Source: Oscillospiraceae bacterium
GTDB taxonomy: Bacteria > Bacillota > Clostridia > Oscillospirales > Ruminococcaceae
Length of the DNA stretch: 64,000 nucleotides
Direction: 5' to 3'
NCBI GenBank assembly: GCA_015067145.1
Contig: SVNA01000010.1
Coordinates: 1 to 64,000 of the forward strand
The notes under the pieces are model-generated. The model did no database searches, had not been told where the DNA came from, and worked only from the letters and a program-made list of their open reading frames with translations. Below are positions 45,066 through 52,393 of the stretch, in pieces (the first letter of the stretch is position 1; the number at the start of each line of letters is the position of its first letter). The translations under genes and the position numbers were made by a program.

Positions 45066-45419
45066 ATGGAACAGATACAGGCAGTATGTAAATTTTGTGG
45101 GCAGTGTGTTGCATCCATAGAAGATTTTGAAACGCAGGAAGAGGCTGTGGAATATGGCAGTCTGCATTGCACCTGCGGTCCGTCCAAGCGTTATGCAGAG
45201 GTGGAGGCGGCAAAAAAAAGAGCAGCACGAATTTTAGAAAATTTCAGTGAAGATGTAATTGCATTTGTGTGCAGAGTGATTGACGGCATCGGCAACGACT
45301 GGCTTTGCAAAGTTACTGCAAAGATAGATTTCCACCACACAATCACTATATCCCAGACGGCAAAAGGCAGAATTAAGCTGCAGCTGGAAAAGAAAACATC
45401 TTCATCCACAGAACTTTAA
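45066..45419 (+). CDS. Phage protein with Cys-rich N-terminus
   Basis: 117 residues. The start at 45,066 follows AAAGGAGCAGGT. The N-terminus has CKFCGQC and a later HCTCG, probably a zinc ribbon of about 40 residues, followed by a helical segment and a strand-rich end. It is the last gene before a strong terminator. Its role is unknown. Confidence 0.65.
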   Translation: MEQIQAVCKFCGQCVASIEDFETQEEAVEYGSLHCTCGPSKRYAEVEAAKKRAARILENFSEDVIAFVCRVIDGIGNDWLCKVTAKIDFHHTITISQTAKGRIKLQLEKKTSSSTEL

Positions 45420-45425
45420 ACTAAA

Positions 45426-45455
45426 CCCTGCAGGACGCTCCTGCAGGGTAAAAAA
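45426..45455 (+). terminator. Strong terminator before rep
   Basis: CCCTGCAGGA and TCCTGCAGGG form a perfect 10-bp stem with a three-base loop, followed by a short A-rich tail. Confidence 0.7.
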
Positions 45456-45473
45456 ATAACATTTTTCAGACCA

Positions 45474-45487
45474 GGGCGTAAACGCCC
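45474..45487. promoter_or_regulatory. Palindrome upstream of rep, possible nick-site region
   Basis: GGGCGTAAACGCCC forms a tight hairpin 82 bases before the HUH replication gene. Rolling-circle initiators often nick near hairpins close to their own gene, so this is a candidate origin. No known nick consensus was recognised. Confidence 0.35.
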
Positions 45488-45569
45488 ATGAGGGACTTGG
45501 TGTGGGTACTAACAACTCTACGAAAAACACCGCTGTCCTTTTAATAATAAATATAAATATGGGGGACTG

Positions 45570-46457
45570 ATGAACAGATACACAGTAAACCCCGACGAGA
45601 TATACGACAGGTATCTGACAGCAGAGACGGCTGACGACTTTCTTGAGAGGGTACGAAGCAAGGATATCTGCAGATATACAATACAGCGTATCTTCTCCGG
45701 GGATTGGGTGGAAGTGAAGATTTTCCCCGAGTGGAAGAAAAGGGCATGGGTACCGAGAAGGGGAGAGACAAGCCCCGACGCAAAGCAGCGGCAGAACAAA
45801 AAGGATGCCATCAACAAGCTGACCCGCATCCTAAACCACAACTTTGTGCCGTACAAGGATTATTTTCTGACAATGACCTTTGACGATGACCACCTTGTGC
45901 TGGATGATGATACGGGCTTTGAGATGGCAGAAAAGGGTATCCGCCGTATCAAGTATCAGTACAAAAAGGCGGGGGTGGAGCTCAGAGCGGTTTACAAGAT
46001 TGAAATCAAGCGGGCGAAACGCAGTGACAGCTCTTATATACGAACGGCAGACGGCAGACAGCTATACCGTCCGCACCTGCACATTGTTCTCAACGGCGGT
46101 GTGGACTGGCAAAAGATAGAGCAGGCGTGGGCTGTTGGAGAAAATAAAAAGCTGGAGATGCTCCGCTGGTCAAATGTAGGCTTCCTCAAGTTGGCACAGT
46201 ATCTGTGCAAAGACACAAAGAAAGGACGCCGTAGATGGAACAGCACCGCCAATCTTATAAAACCGCCGCCGCCAAGAACCACATACAGCGATAAACAGGG
46301 GCGGAAAAGCCGTGTCTTTGAAATAGCAAAAAATGAAAATCTTCACAAAGCTTATTTTGAACAGCTTCTGCCCGAATACAGTTTTATACAAAGCACATCA
46401 ACATTTTCAGATTTCGGCAGTGGATGCTATATCCACGCCAGAATGGCAAAGAGGTGA
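45570..46457 (+). CDS. HUH-type replication initiator
   Basis: A 295-residue Rep protein. Motif 1 is FLTMTFDDD (about residue 99), the HUH motif is RPHLHIVLNGG (H169 and H171), and the nucleophile motif is QYLCKD with Y211 and K214. It belongs to the rolling-circle Rep group of filamentous-phage-like and mobile-element initiators. In a tailed siphovirus prophage this replaces the usual DnaD/helicase-loader genes. Start 45,570 has GGGGGA before it. Confidence 0.85.
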   Translation: MNRYTVNPDEIYDRYLTAETADDFLERVRSKDICRYTIQRIFSGDWVEVKIFPEWKKRAWVPRRGETSPDAKQRQNKKDAINKLTRILNHNFVPYKDYFLTMTFDDDHLVLDDDTGFEMAEKGIRRIKYQYKKAGVELRAVYKIEIKRAKRSDSSYIRTADGRQLYRPHLHIVLNGGVDWQKIEQAWAVGENKKLEMLRWSNVGFLKLAQYLCKDTKKGRRRWNSTANLIKPPPPRTTYSDKQGRKSRVFEIAKNENLHKAYFEQLLPEYSFIQSTSTFSDFGSGCYIHARMAKR

Positions 46458-46460
46458 ATT

Positions 46461-46817
46461 ATGTACGTTGAAAAAATGAAAGCTGCTATCGAAAAGCAGA
46501 TTGAAAAGGAATATGAGTTCTCTCCCGTGAGAGGATGTGCAGCACAGCTGACCGACATCGTCGCAGGCGATGAAAGACTGGCACAGATTGTCTGCGAGGA
46601 CTTTGACAACAAACGCACGGTAATTGAGTGTGAAAAAAAGATTAAGGCTTTTGTGGACAAAAACCACAAGGGCAATGCAGGTTACTGCCCGCCATGGAAA
46701 GCAGAGGAGATTATCCGCGAATACTTCGGTCTTGGCTCTGCATCGGAACAGGCAGCGGCACCGACACAAATGCCGGCACCAAAGCCAAAGGTAATGACAC
46801 TTGCGGATTTGATTTAG
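46461..46817 (+). CDS. PcfK-like protein
   Basis: 118 residues. The N-terminal helices (MKAAIEKQIEKEYEFSP) and the conserved FVDKNHKGNAGYCPPWKAEEIIREYFGL resemble PcfK-like proteins known from conjugative plasmids such as pCF10. A Pro/Ala linker ends in a short TLADLI. It is followed directly by the PcfJ-like gene, the same pair as in those plasmids. Confidence 0.75.
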   Translation: MYVEKMKAAIEKQIEKEYEFSPVRGCAAQLTDIVAGDERLAQIVCEDFDNKRTVIECEKKIKAFVDKNHKGNAGYCPPWKAEEIIREYFGLGSASEQAAAPTQMPAPKPKVMTLADLI

Positions 46818-46831
46818 GGGGGGTGGAAAAT

Positions 46832-48445
46832 ATGGCAACTGATTACATAAAAAAACTTCCGCAGCCTCCTCACGATGAACTTATGAAGCTTGCCAAAAAG
46901 AAAGGCTTGCTTGGAGAAAAGCTTATCTTTGCAGAAGAAACCGTTGAAAACACTGTTTCGGGAGAAAAGATACATCAGGTCAGATGCTTTTGCAGTAACT
47001 GCAAGACAGAGTTTATAGCTTCACCTGCATTAAATGGTTGCGGATATGCTTATTACACAAGCGGATTTGTATACAACGGTAAAAAGTATGCTTATTATGA
47101 CAAAACCGAATGTCCTCACTGCTCTGCTCCCGTAAAAATTTCAAACACAAGATATTACAGAGACAACTCAGTGAGAGATGGTGTTTATATACAGGGGTAT
47201 GAAATAATTGACGGAAATTTTGCTGTTGTAACCTGGAGGCTGGAACAGACAGTTTCTATGGACAAGAGAACAACAGAATATACAAGCGATGTACGCGAAG
47301 CTTTCATATTTGAAAAAAACAGATGCTTTACTTTGGCAAACGAAAACAGATATTACGGTGATACACCAGTAAAGATTGTGCAGCGCAGACAGTTTTACCC
47401 GCCAAATTACAACGCGGTATACAGACTGCCTTTGACAGAAAAAATGCTGGAAGGAAGCACGATGGAAAACAGCCGTCTGGACAAGGTTTTGAAAAGTCTG
47501 CCACCTGAGTATACAGTTCAGTACCTGCGGTTTTATCAGTCCTATAGTGCGGTGGAAACCCTTGTGGATATAGGTGCCTGGCCGATTATAGAAGATGAGT
47601 TCAAAACAGGCAAATATACAAAAGCAGCGGATATCCTCGATGAGCTGAACTGGACACAGAAAAGTCCGTACAAAATTCTCGGAACGGACAGAAACGAGCT
47701 TGGAGCTCTGAAAAAGCAAAAGCTTTCCTACCGGGATTTTTTGAAGATAAGACAGCTGCGGGCAGCGGGTGTGGCAATAACAGAGGAAAATGTAAAGTTT
47801 CTGATGCTTATAGGCCTTAACGAAGCCTTGGAGATAGCACGATACAATGACCCTGTTATCAAAACAGCAAAGTATCTGCAAAAGCAGGGTAAAACATATC
47901 AGTATCTGAAAGACTACTGGAATATGGCTGGTAAATTAGGACTTGATATGGAAAACCCAATTATAAAATATCCGAAAAACCTTGTGGAAAAACACGATGA
48001 CCTTGTTATGAAAATCAAATGGAATGAAGATGAAAAGCTTAAAGCTACATTCCATACCCTTGCAGACATGCTGGAGGAAGAAAGCTACAATGACGGCGAT
48101 ATGCTTCTGCGTCCGGCAAGAAGTGAAAAAGAATTGATAGTAGAAGGCAAACTGCTCAAGCACTGTGTGGGTGGATACGGCAAAAGCCACTGCAACGGTA
48201 AAAGTATTTTTTTCATCCGCAAGGCAGAAGAACCGGAAAAACCGTGGTATACACTGCAGGTTGACCTGAAAAAAGGCGAACAGCTTCAGCTGCACGGATA
48301 TGAAAATGACAAGAACAACCCTGTACCGCAAAAGGTAAAGGATTTTGTAACATACTGGCTGGAAAACATATTCCGCCCGTTTGATGTGAAAACCATGGAA
48401 TTTATAGAACCAAAAGCAGCGGCAATGCCTGCGGCAACCGCTTAA
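46832..48445 (+). CDS. PcfJ-like protein
   Basis: 537 residues. A zinc-finger part in the first third (CFCSNCKTEF and CPHCSAP) is followed by helices, and the C-terminal PcfJ domain has LLKHCVGGYGKSHCNGKSIFFIRKAEEPEKPWYTLQVD. The start at 46,832 follows GGGGGGGTGG. The biochemical role of PcfJ is unknown; it accompanies conjugative elements and, as here, phages with HUH replication. Confidence 0.8.
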   Translation: MATDYIKKLPQPPHDELMKLAKKKGLLGEKLIFAEETVENTVSGEKIHQVRCFCSNCKTEFIASPALNGCGYAYYTSGFVYNGKKYAYYDKTECPHCSAPVKISNTRYYRDNSVRDGVYIQGYEIIDGNFAVVTWRLEQTVSMDKRTTEYTSDVREAFIFEKNRCFTLANENRYYGDTPVKIVQRRQFYPPNYNAVYRLPLTEKMLEGSTMENSRLDKVLKSLPPEYTVQYLRFYQSYSAVETLVDIGAWPIIEDEFKTGKYTKAADILDELNWTQKSPYKILGTDRNELGALKKQKLSYRDFLKIRQLRAAGVAITEENVKFLMLIGLNEALEIARYNDPVIKTAKYLQKQGKTYQYLKDYWNMAGKLGLDMENPIIKYPKNLVEKHDDLVMKIKWNEDEKLKATFHTLADMLEEESYNDGDMLLRPARSEKELIVEGKLLKHCVGGYGKSHCNGKSIFFIRKAEEPEKPWYTLQVDLKKGEQLQLHGYENDKNNPVPQKVKDFVTYWLENIFRPFDVKTMEFIEPKAAAMPAATA

Positions 48446-48451
48446 AACATA

Positions 48452-48471
48452 TTTTGCAGTCAACTGCAAGA
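48452..48471 (+). repeat. TTTTGCAGT-NN-ACTGCAAGA motif, copy 2
   Basis: TTGCAGTCAACTGCAA (48,454-48,469) is the exact reverse complement of the core of copy 1 (44,207-44,222) and again precedes a ribosome binding site by a few bases. Confidence 0.55.
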
Positions 48472-48481
48472 AGGAGATATT

Positions 48482-49210
48482 ATGGAAAACTTGATTATAA
48501 AACCAAACGGCACACCCGAAAGCACCGAGGCAATGGCCGTATACTTCAGCATAGAAAATGCAAAGAAGCAGGCGGCAGACGCTATGGTGGAACTGAGCAG
48601 AAACCTCAAAACAATGAGAGATAAAAAGCTGTACATTTCCCTGGGGTTCGATAAGTTCGAAGTCTATGTGGAAAAGGCTCACGGCATTAAACAGAGACAG
48701 GCATATACCTACATAAAAACTTTCGAAGATTTGTCGCCGAAGCTGATGGCGGACAATGCCGACCTCGGTATCACAAAGCTTTCGCTCCTCTGCCAGGTTT
48801 CCGCAATCGACCGTGAAGACTTTGTGGAAGAAAACGACCTTGGCGGGATGACCGTTGAGGAGGTAAAAGCTCTTATCGAAGAAAAGAACGGCCTGCATCA
48901 GCAGATTTCTCTGATGGAAGCTGCCGCAGGGGATGAGAAAATCATCAAGGATGCACAGACCAAAGAGATTGAACGCCTGAAAAAAGAACTGGCCGAAAAA
49001 AACAGCACCATCGCCGACCTTTCCGCAGCACCGCTGACAATGGATGCCGTGTCTGTGGAAGCAGAGATGATAGAAGAAGCTGTTGCGGCCGAGCGTGCCC
49101 GTGCTGAAAAGGAAATGGAAAGCAAAATTAAAGAGGCGGTCAAGGATGAGCAGAAGAAAGCGAAAGCCAAACTGGACAAACAAAAGGAAGATTTTGAGAA
49201 ACAGCAGTAA
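48482..49210 (+). CDS. DUF3102-like phage protein, N-terminal part of a frameshifted gene
   Basis: 242 residues. The N-terminal half resembles DUF3102-type phage proteins (GFDKFEVYVEKAHGIKQRQAYTYIK, then MTVEEVKALIEE). The C-terminal half is a long charged coiled coil. The frame stops at TAA 49,208 in KQKEDFEKQQ. Good coding sequence then continues in the -1 frame, so this is probably one gene interrupted by a small deletion. AAGGAG precedes the ATG, right after repeat copy 2. Confidence 0.7.
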   Translation: MENLIIKPNGTPESTEAMAVYFSIENAKKQAADAMVELSRNLKTMRDKKLYISLGFDKFEVYVEKAHGIKQRQAYTYIKTFEDLSPKLMADNADLGITKLSLLCQVSAIDREDFVEENDLGGMTVEEVKALIEEKNGLHQQISLMEAAAGDEKIIKDAQTKEIERLKKELAEKNSTIADLSAAPLTMDAVSVEAEMIEEAVAAERARAEKEMESKIKEAVKDEQKKAKAKLDKQKEDFEKQQ

Positions 49211-49436
49211 CCGAAGCACAGACAAAAGCAGCGGCACTGGAAAAACAGCTGGCAATCAAAGGCGACGACAAAACGGTGCGATTCAGTATTCTGTTCGAGC
49301 AGGTTCAGACCGACCTTATAAACTGTGTAAATCTTGTAAATGAAATCTCGGCCGAGGATGCGGAAAAGGCGGATAAATACCGCAACGCTCTCCGCAAAGC
49401 CTGTGATATGGCATTGGGAGGCGGCAGTGATGCGTG
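49204..49436 (+). pseudogene. C-terminal remainder of the DUF3102-like gene, -1 frame
   Basis: The -1 frame runs from about 49,204 to TGA 49,436 and encodes VTEAQTKAAALEKQLAIKGD and then a helical tail ending ACDMALGGGSDA. It matches the heptad pattern of the upstream coiled coil and has no start codon or ribosome binding site of its own. The junction AAACAGCAGTAACC contains no clear slippery heptamer. Confidence 0.65.
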
Positions 49437-49840
49437 AAATTTTGTTCAGAGGTAAAAACTTCGATAACGGAGTATGGGTACAGGGGTATTACGTTCGTTT
49501 AAACGGAAACAAACACTTTATTTACACAGGACAGTCGGATGTTGATTGTGGTAACTATTATCCTGATTATTACCCTGTGGCCGCTAAGACAGTCGGTCAG
49601 TTCACAGGCTTAACCGACAAAAACGGCACAAAGATTTTTGAAGGGGATATTGTAAAAGACGAATATATACTTGGCAAAGTGGTTTACAACACCAAACAAG
49701 AAGATTTTGACGGTGCTGCAAGTTTTATGATAGATGATGTTGATGACGGATTACAAAGTTATAGATTTTGGAACAGCGTTGAAGTCATCGGCAATATCCA
49801 CGATAACCCTGAATTAATAGGCGGTGCTGAAAATGGCTAA
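49430..49840 (+). CDS. YopX family phage protein
   Basis: 136 residues of the YopX family. REILFRGKNFDNGVWVQGYYV and VGQFTGLTDKNGTKIFEGDIVKDE are the family signature; the function is unknown. The start at 49,430 overlaps the end of the frameshifted gene. GGGAGG lies upstream. Confidence 0.9.
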   Translation: MREILFRGKNFDNGVWVQGYYVRLNGNKHFIYTGQSDVDCGNYYPDYYPVAAKTVGQFTGLTDKNGTKIFEGDIVKDEYILGKVVYNTKQEDFDGAASFMIDDVDDGLQSYRFWNSVEVIGNIHDNPELIGGAENG

Positions 49841-49937
49841 ATTCACAATTATAGTATTTCTGGTATTTGTGGCACTTATAGTGTATTCCTGTCTTGTGGT
49901 CGCCAGCGATTATGACGATGAGTGCGAGAAACAGTAG
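49833..49937 (+). CDS. Small membrane peptide
   Basis: 34 residues: one membrane helix (FTIIVFLVFVALIVYSCLVV) and an acidic tail. It overlaps the YopX gene by eight bases. Small proteins of this kind are frequent in phage early regions. Confidence 0.6.
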   Translation: MAKFTIIVFLVFVALIVYSCLVVASDYDDECEKQ

Positions 49938-49954
49938 AAAGGGAAGAAAGAACA

Positions 49955-50206
49955 GTGAAAAAGATTATATCAATCATCCTGGCAGCGGCAATGCTGCTGT
50001 CGGGATGCGGCAAGGAAGAAACAGTGGATATTCAGCACGGCCGTAAGGACAACACCACAGCTGTTCTTTATCTGCCAAACGGTGAGATTATAGAAGGCTG
50101 TCCCGACTGGTTTTACTTCGACGATGAGCTGGTAAGCGTTCAGATTGAGGGCGTGATATATCGCGTCAACAGCGACAGCTTTGCACTTATTGTGGAGGTG
50201 GAGTAA
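49955..50206 (+). CDS. Small phage-encoded lipoprotein
   Basis: 83 residues starting at GTG 49,955. The signal peptide VKKIISIILAAAMLLSGCG has lipobox LLSGC, giving a mature surface lipoprotein of about 65 acidic residues. Phage lipoproteins often block superinfection, which is the first guess here. The ATG frame at 49,922 would add a charged stretch before the signal peptide and is rejected. Confidence 0.72.
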   Translation: MKKIISIILAAAMLLSGCGKEETVDIQHGRKDNTTAVLYLPNGEIIEGCPDWFYFDDELVSVQIEGVIYRVNSDSFALIVEVE

Positions 50207-50212
50207 AAGCAG

Positions 50213-50413
50213 ATGCGGAAAAACAAAAAGAAAAGACCGTACAATCAGAACGTAGTTAAAAGGGTGTTCTGGATAACAAGGCAGACCAACTTTCACATCA
50301 ACGAGATGTGCGCCTATGAAGGACTGTCCGAAGGGCAGGGCGGCAGAATCATAGACAAGCTGGTCCGCAACAATCAGGCAATGAGAGGAGATAATCTGAA
50401 ATGGAAGATATAA
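50213..50413 (+). CDS. Small basic phage protein
   Basis: 66 residues, lysine and arginine rich at the N-terminus (RKNKKKRPYNQN), followed by a winged-helix-like segment (NEMCAYEGLSEGQGGRIIDKL). It may bind DNA. Its start lies six bases after the lipoprotein stop. Confidence 0.6.
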   Translation: MRKNKKKRPYNQNVVKRVFWITRQTNFHINEMCAYEGLSEGQGGRIIDKLVRNNQAMRGDNLKWKI

Positions 50414-50574
50414 TCACAACAGGCAAATGGCCTTGCCCAAAGCAGGCCGAAAATGTAAAGGTTGGAACAATTTCAAATATAATGCAGCAGTTTAATATCA
50501 CAGCCGAGGAGTTTATCGACCACCAGATTGAATATTTGGAAAAGTACGCTTCTCTCAAGGAAAGAGGGTGGTGA
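50401..50574 (+). CDS. Small phage protein, unknown function
   Basis: 57 residues beginning MEDIITTGKWPCPKQ. It overlaps the previous gene by 13 bases, with AGAGGAG upstream. A C-terminal helix includes EEFIDHQIEYLEKYASLKER. Unrecognised. Confidence 0.55.
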   Translation: MEDIITTGKWPCPKQAENVKVGTISNIMQQFNITAEEFIDHQIEYLEKYASLKERGW

Positions 50575-50575
50575 C

Positions 50576-50659
50576 ATGGTAAATGCAATTTCAACAGCAA
50601 TAGCAGCGGCAGCACTGGTGGTGATGTTTGTAGGATTGATTATCCTGCTGCGAGGATAA
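50576..50659 (+). CDS. Tiny membrane peptide
   Basis: 27 residues, almost all one hydrophobic helix (IAAAALVVMFVGLIILL). AGAGGGTGG precedes ATG 50,576. It could be chance, but the spacing and ribosome binding site fit the gene string. Confidence 0.45.
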   Translation: MVNAISTAIAAAALVVMFVGLIILLRG

Positions 50660-50698
50660 AATTTTTACAATAAGTCACGGTTTGACAGATTTTGCGAG

Positions 50699-51136
50699 GT
50701 GATCATTATAGAATTTTGGAAACAGGTAGCAATATATGACCTGCGTCGTTTCAACAGCCTGCAGGCAAGTGTCAAAAGCATGCAGGAGCAGGTGGATAGC
50801 ATAAACACACGGCTTGAGGGCAGTGCATACTCTTTCAGCAGCACTCCTGTGCAGGGTGGCAGTTGCAAACTGGAAGATAAGTACAATGAGGCAATAGTGC
50901 TTAAAGACAAACTACAGTGCCAGATTGCCGAAAATGAAAAGGACTACATCCTTATCAGCAGGGCACTAGAGAAACTGTCCAAGGACGAACAGAAGATTCT
51001 CAACTATGCGTATATTTCAAGACCAAGCAACTATATCGGTGTGATTATGGATACATTCAATGTGGAACAGGCTCAGGCGTACAATCATATTAATAAGGCA
51101 CTTAAAAACTATGTAAGGACAAGGTATGGTGTATGA
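50699..51136 (+). CDS. Phage late-regulator-like protein (ArpU/DUF1492-like)
   Basis: About 143-145 residues. A coiled N-terminus (SLQASVKSMQEQVDSINTRL) is followed by a sigma-4-like helix-turn-helix (LSKDEQKILNYAYI and FNVEQAQAYNHINKALKNY). Such proteins control late transcription in Firmicutes phages, and this gene lies just upstream of the packaging genes. The start is odd: GAGGTG is followed by ATCATTATAGAA, with ATA or ATT where ATG would be expected. The only standard start codon is the GTG within GAGGTG itself. Confidence 0.7.
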   Translation: MIIIEFWKQVAIYDLRRFNSLQASVKSMQEQVDSINTRLEGSAYSFSSTPVQGGSCKLEDKYNEAIVLKDKLQCQIAENEKDYILISRALEKLSKDEQKILNYAYISRPSNYIGVIMDTFNVEQAQAYNHINKALKNYVRTRYGV

Positions 51137-51366
51137 AAGAAAACCGAATCAATGAAATAAAAAAACGCATATCAAAAGTTACTCCGGGGATATGGACAGT
51201 GGAAAAAGAAGACGACGTAGTTATAACAGCGGATGGGGTATATGTAGCACAGCTTACTTGTGAAGATTTAAGTCTTACCAAAAAGCATAATATTGAAGCT
51301 GATGCGGAATTTATTGTAAATGCAAAAAAGGATATTGAATACTTGCTTTCGTTGGTAACTATTTAG
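51133..51366 (+). CDS. Small phage protein, unknown function
   Basis: 77 residues with a start that overlaps the previous stop (ATGA). It has the pattern ITADGVYVAQL and DAEFIVNAKKDIEYLLSL seen in small phage proteins near the late regulator. Unrecognised function. Confidence 0.65.
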   Translation: MKENRINEIKKRISKVTPGIWTVEKEDDVVITADGVYVAQLTCEDLSLTKKHNIEADAEFIVNAKKDIEYLLSLVTI

Positions 51367-51372
51367 TATAAT
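51343..51372 (+). promoter_or_regulatory. Promoter of the cargo gene
   Basis: TTGCTT (51,343-51,348) and TATAAT (51,367-51,372) with an 18-base spacer. It overlaps the end of the previous gene and gives the next gene its own transcription. Confidence 0.6.
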
Positions 51373-51395
51373 ACAGCCATGAAAAGGAGGATTTT

Positions 51396-52076
51396 ATGGC
51401 TGTTATTCTTACAAAAAATGATTTGATTGATAAATTGAAGATTCAGATAAGCCGATTGCAGCTTCATGCAAAAGCTTTTGATGATAAGAAACTTTTTGTC
51501 ACCTACGACATGGCGACTGTAATTAGAGTTCTTTTTCATGATACTAACATGAGCCATTCTTTAATAAAGCAAATTTGTGATATGGAGGGAAAAGATAAAA
51601 GTAATTTTGAGATGTTCTCATCTATAAAACCTCCAGAACCAAATACCTTGATATTGTTAGGTGATGGTTTGTACTCTATGTGTTTTAGCCCGAAAGGAAT
51701 CGAATGTTGTCCGGTTCTGAACGCGTCACCACACATTAAAATGGATTTTGATATATGGTGGAATGAAAAGGTTGTTAAAAATGTAAGCAATGGCTATGAA
51801 AACCCATCATGGATGACACGAAAAGAGTTAATACTTGGACACGTAAATCAAGAGGGCGGAGCCCATGTAGATGGCGAGGTTGATGACAATATTGCAAAAA
51901 TTGGCACAGAAGAAGCTTTCGGATGGATATCGTATATCGATGACGGTAAAGGAAACATGACAAGTCCACCTGCGGCTGTTGACCAAAAACAAGCAAGTAT
52001 AAGGCAAATTTGTTACGAAACACTTTATGCGTTGCATAAACATTTTCCAGAATGCTTCGAAGAAATGTATTTTTGA
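51396..52076 (+). CDS. Probable cargo (moron) gene, unknown function
   Basis: 226 residues, not recognised by name. It has a helical N-terminus and a conserved-looking middle: WWNEKVVKN, then TRKELILGHVNQEGGAHVD. It ends in a helical tail (IRQICYETLYALHKHF). I have seen this pattern in scattered bacterial and phage proteins without function. It has AAAGGAGG, its own promoter and terminator, and is more AT-rich than its neighbours, as expected for a gene expressed in the lysogen. Confidence 0.72.
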   Translation: MAVILTKNDLIDKLKIQISRLQLHAKAFDDKKLFVTYDMATVIRVLFHDTNMSHSLIKQICDMEGKDKSNFEMFSSIKPPEPNTLILLGDGLYSMCFSPKGIECCPVLNASPHIKMDFDIWWNEKVVKNVSNGYENPSWMTRKELILGHVNQEGGAHVDGEVDDNIAKIGTEEAFGWISYIDDGKGNMTSPPAAVDQKQASIRQICYETLYALHKHFPECFEEMYF

Positions 52077-52139
52077 AAATTAGAAAAAGATTATAAAAAA
52101 ATCCTAATTTCTGTGTTATAATAATATAAACGAAAAAGC

Positions 52140-52173
52140 AGAGAACAGCATCACAGCTGTTCTCTTTCTTTTT
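52140..52173 (+). terminator. Terminator of the cargo gene
   Basis: AGAGAACAGC pairs with GCTGTTCTCT, followed by TTCTTTTT. Confidence 0.85.
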
Positions 52174-52175
52174 GC

Positions 52176-52251
52176 GGACAGTTAGCTCAGCGGTAAGAGC
52201 AACGGCCTTATAAGCCGTGGGTGCGGGGTTCGATTCCCTGATTGTCTACCA
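52176..52251 (+). tRNA. Phage tRNA-Ile (anticodon TAT)
   Basis: The acceptor GGACAGT pairs with ATTGTCT (52,241-52,247), and ACCA is encoded at 52,248-52,251. The D stem is GCTC/GAGC, and the anticodon stem ACGGC/GCCGT holds the loop CTTATAA, giving UAU. The T loop is GGGGTTCGATTCCC. It would read AUA without the lysidine modification needed by the normal bacterial tRNA-Ile(CAU). Confidence 0.88.
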
Positions 52252-52393
52252 GATATCAAAAGGTAAAACCTTTGCACAGGCAGCGTTACTGACGTTGCCT
52301 GTGTTTATATCACATGGTTATACGGGACAAACAATATCGCCATTGTTAGAGCTGGGGTGGGAGCTGTGCGATATACATTTCAGAAAGGAAACT

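Noticed and set aside
45474-45487. GGGCGTAAACGCCC as a terminator
   Set aside because: No T run follows. It is kept only as a possible origin hairpin.
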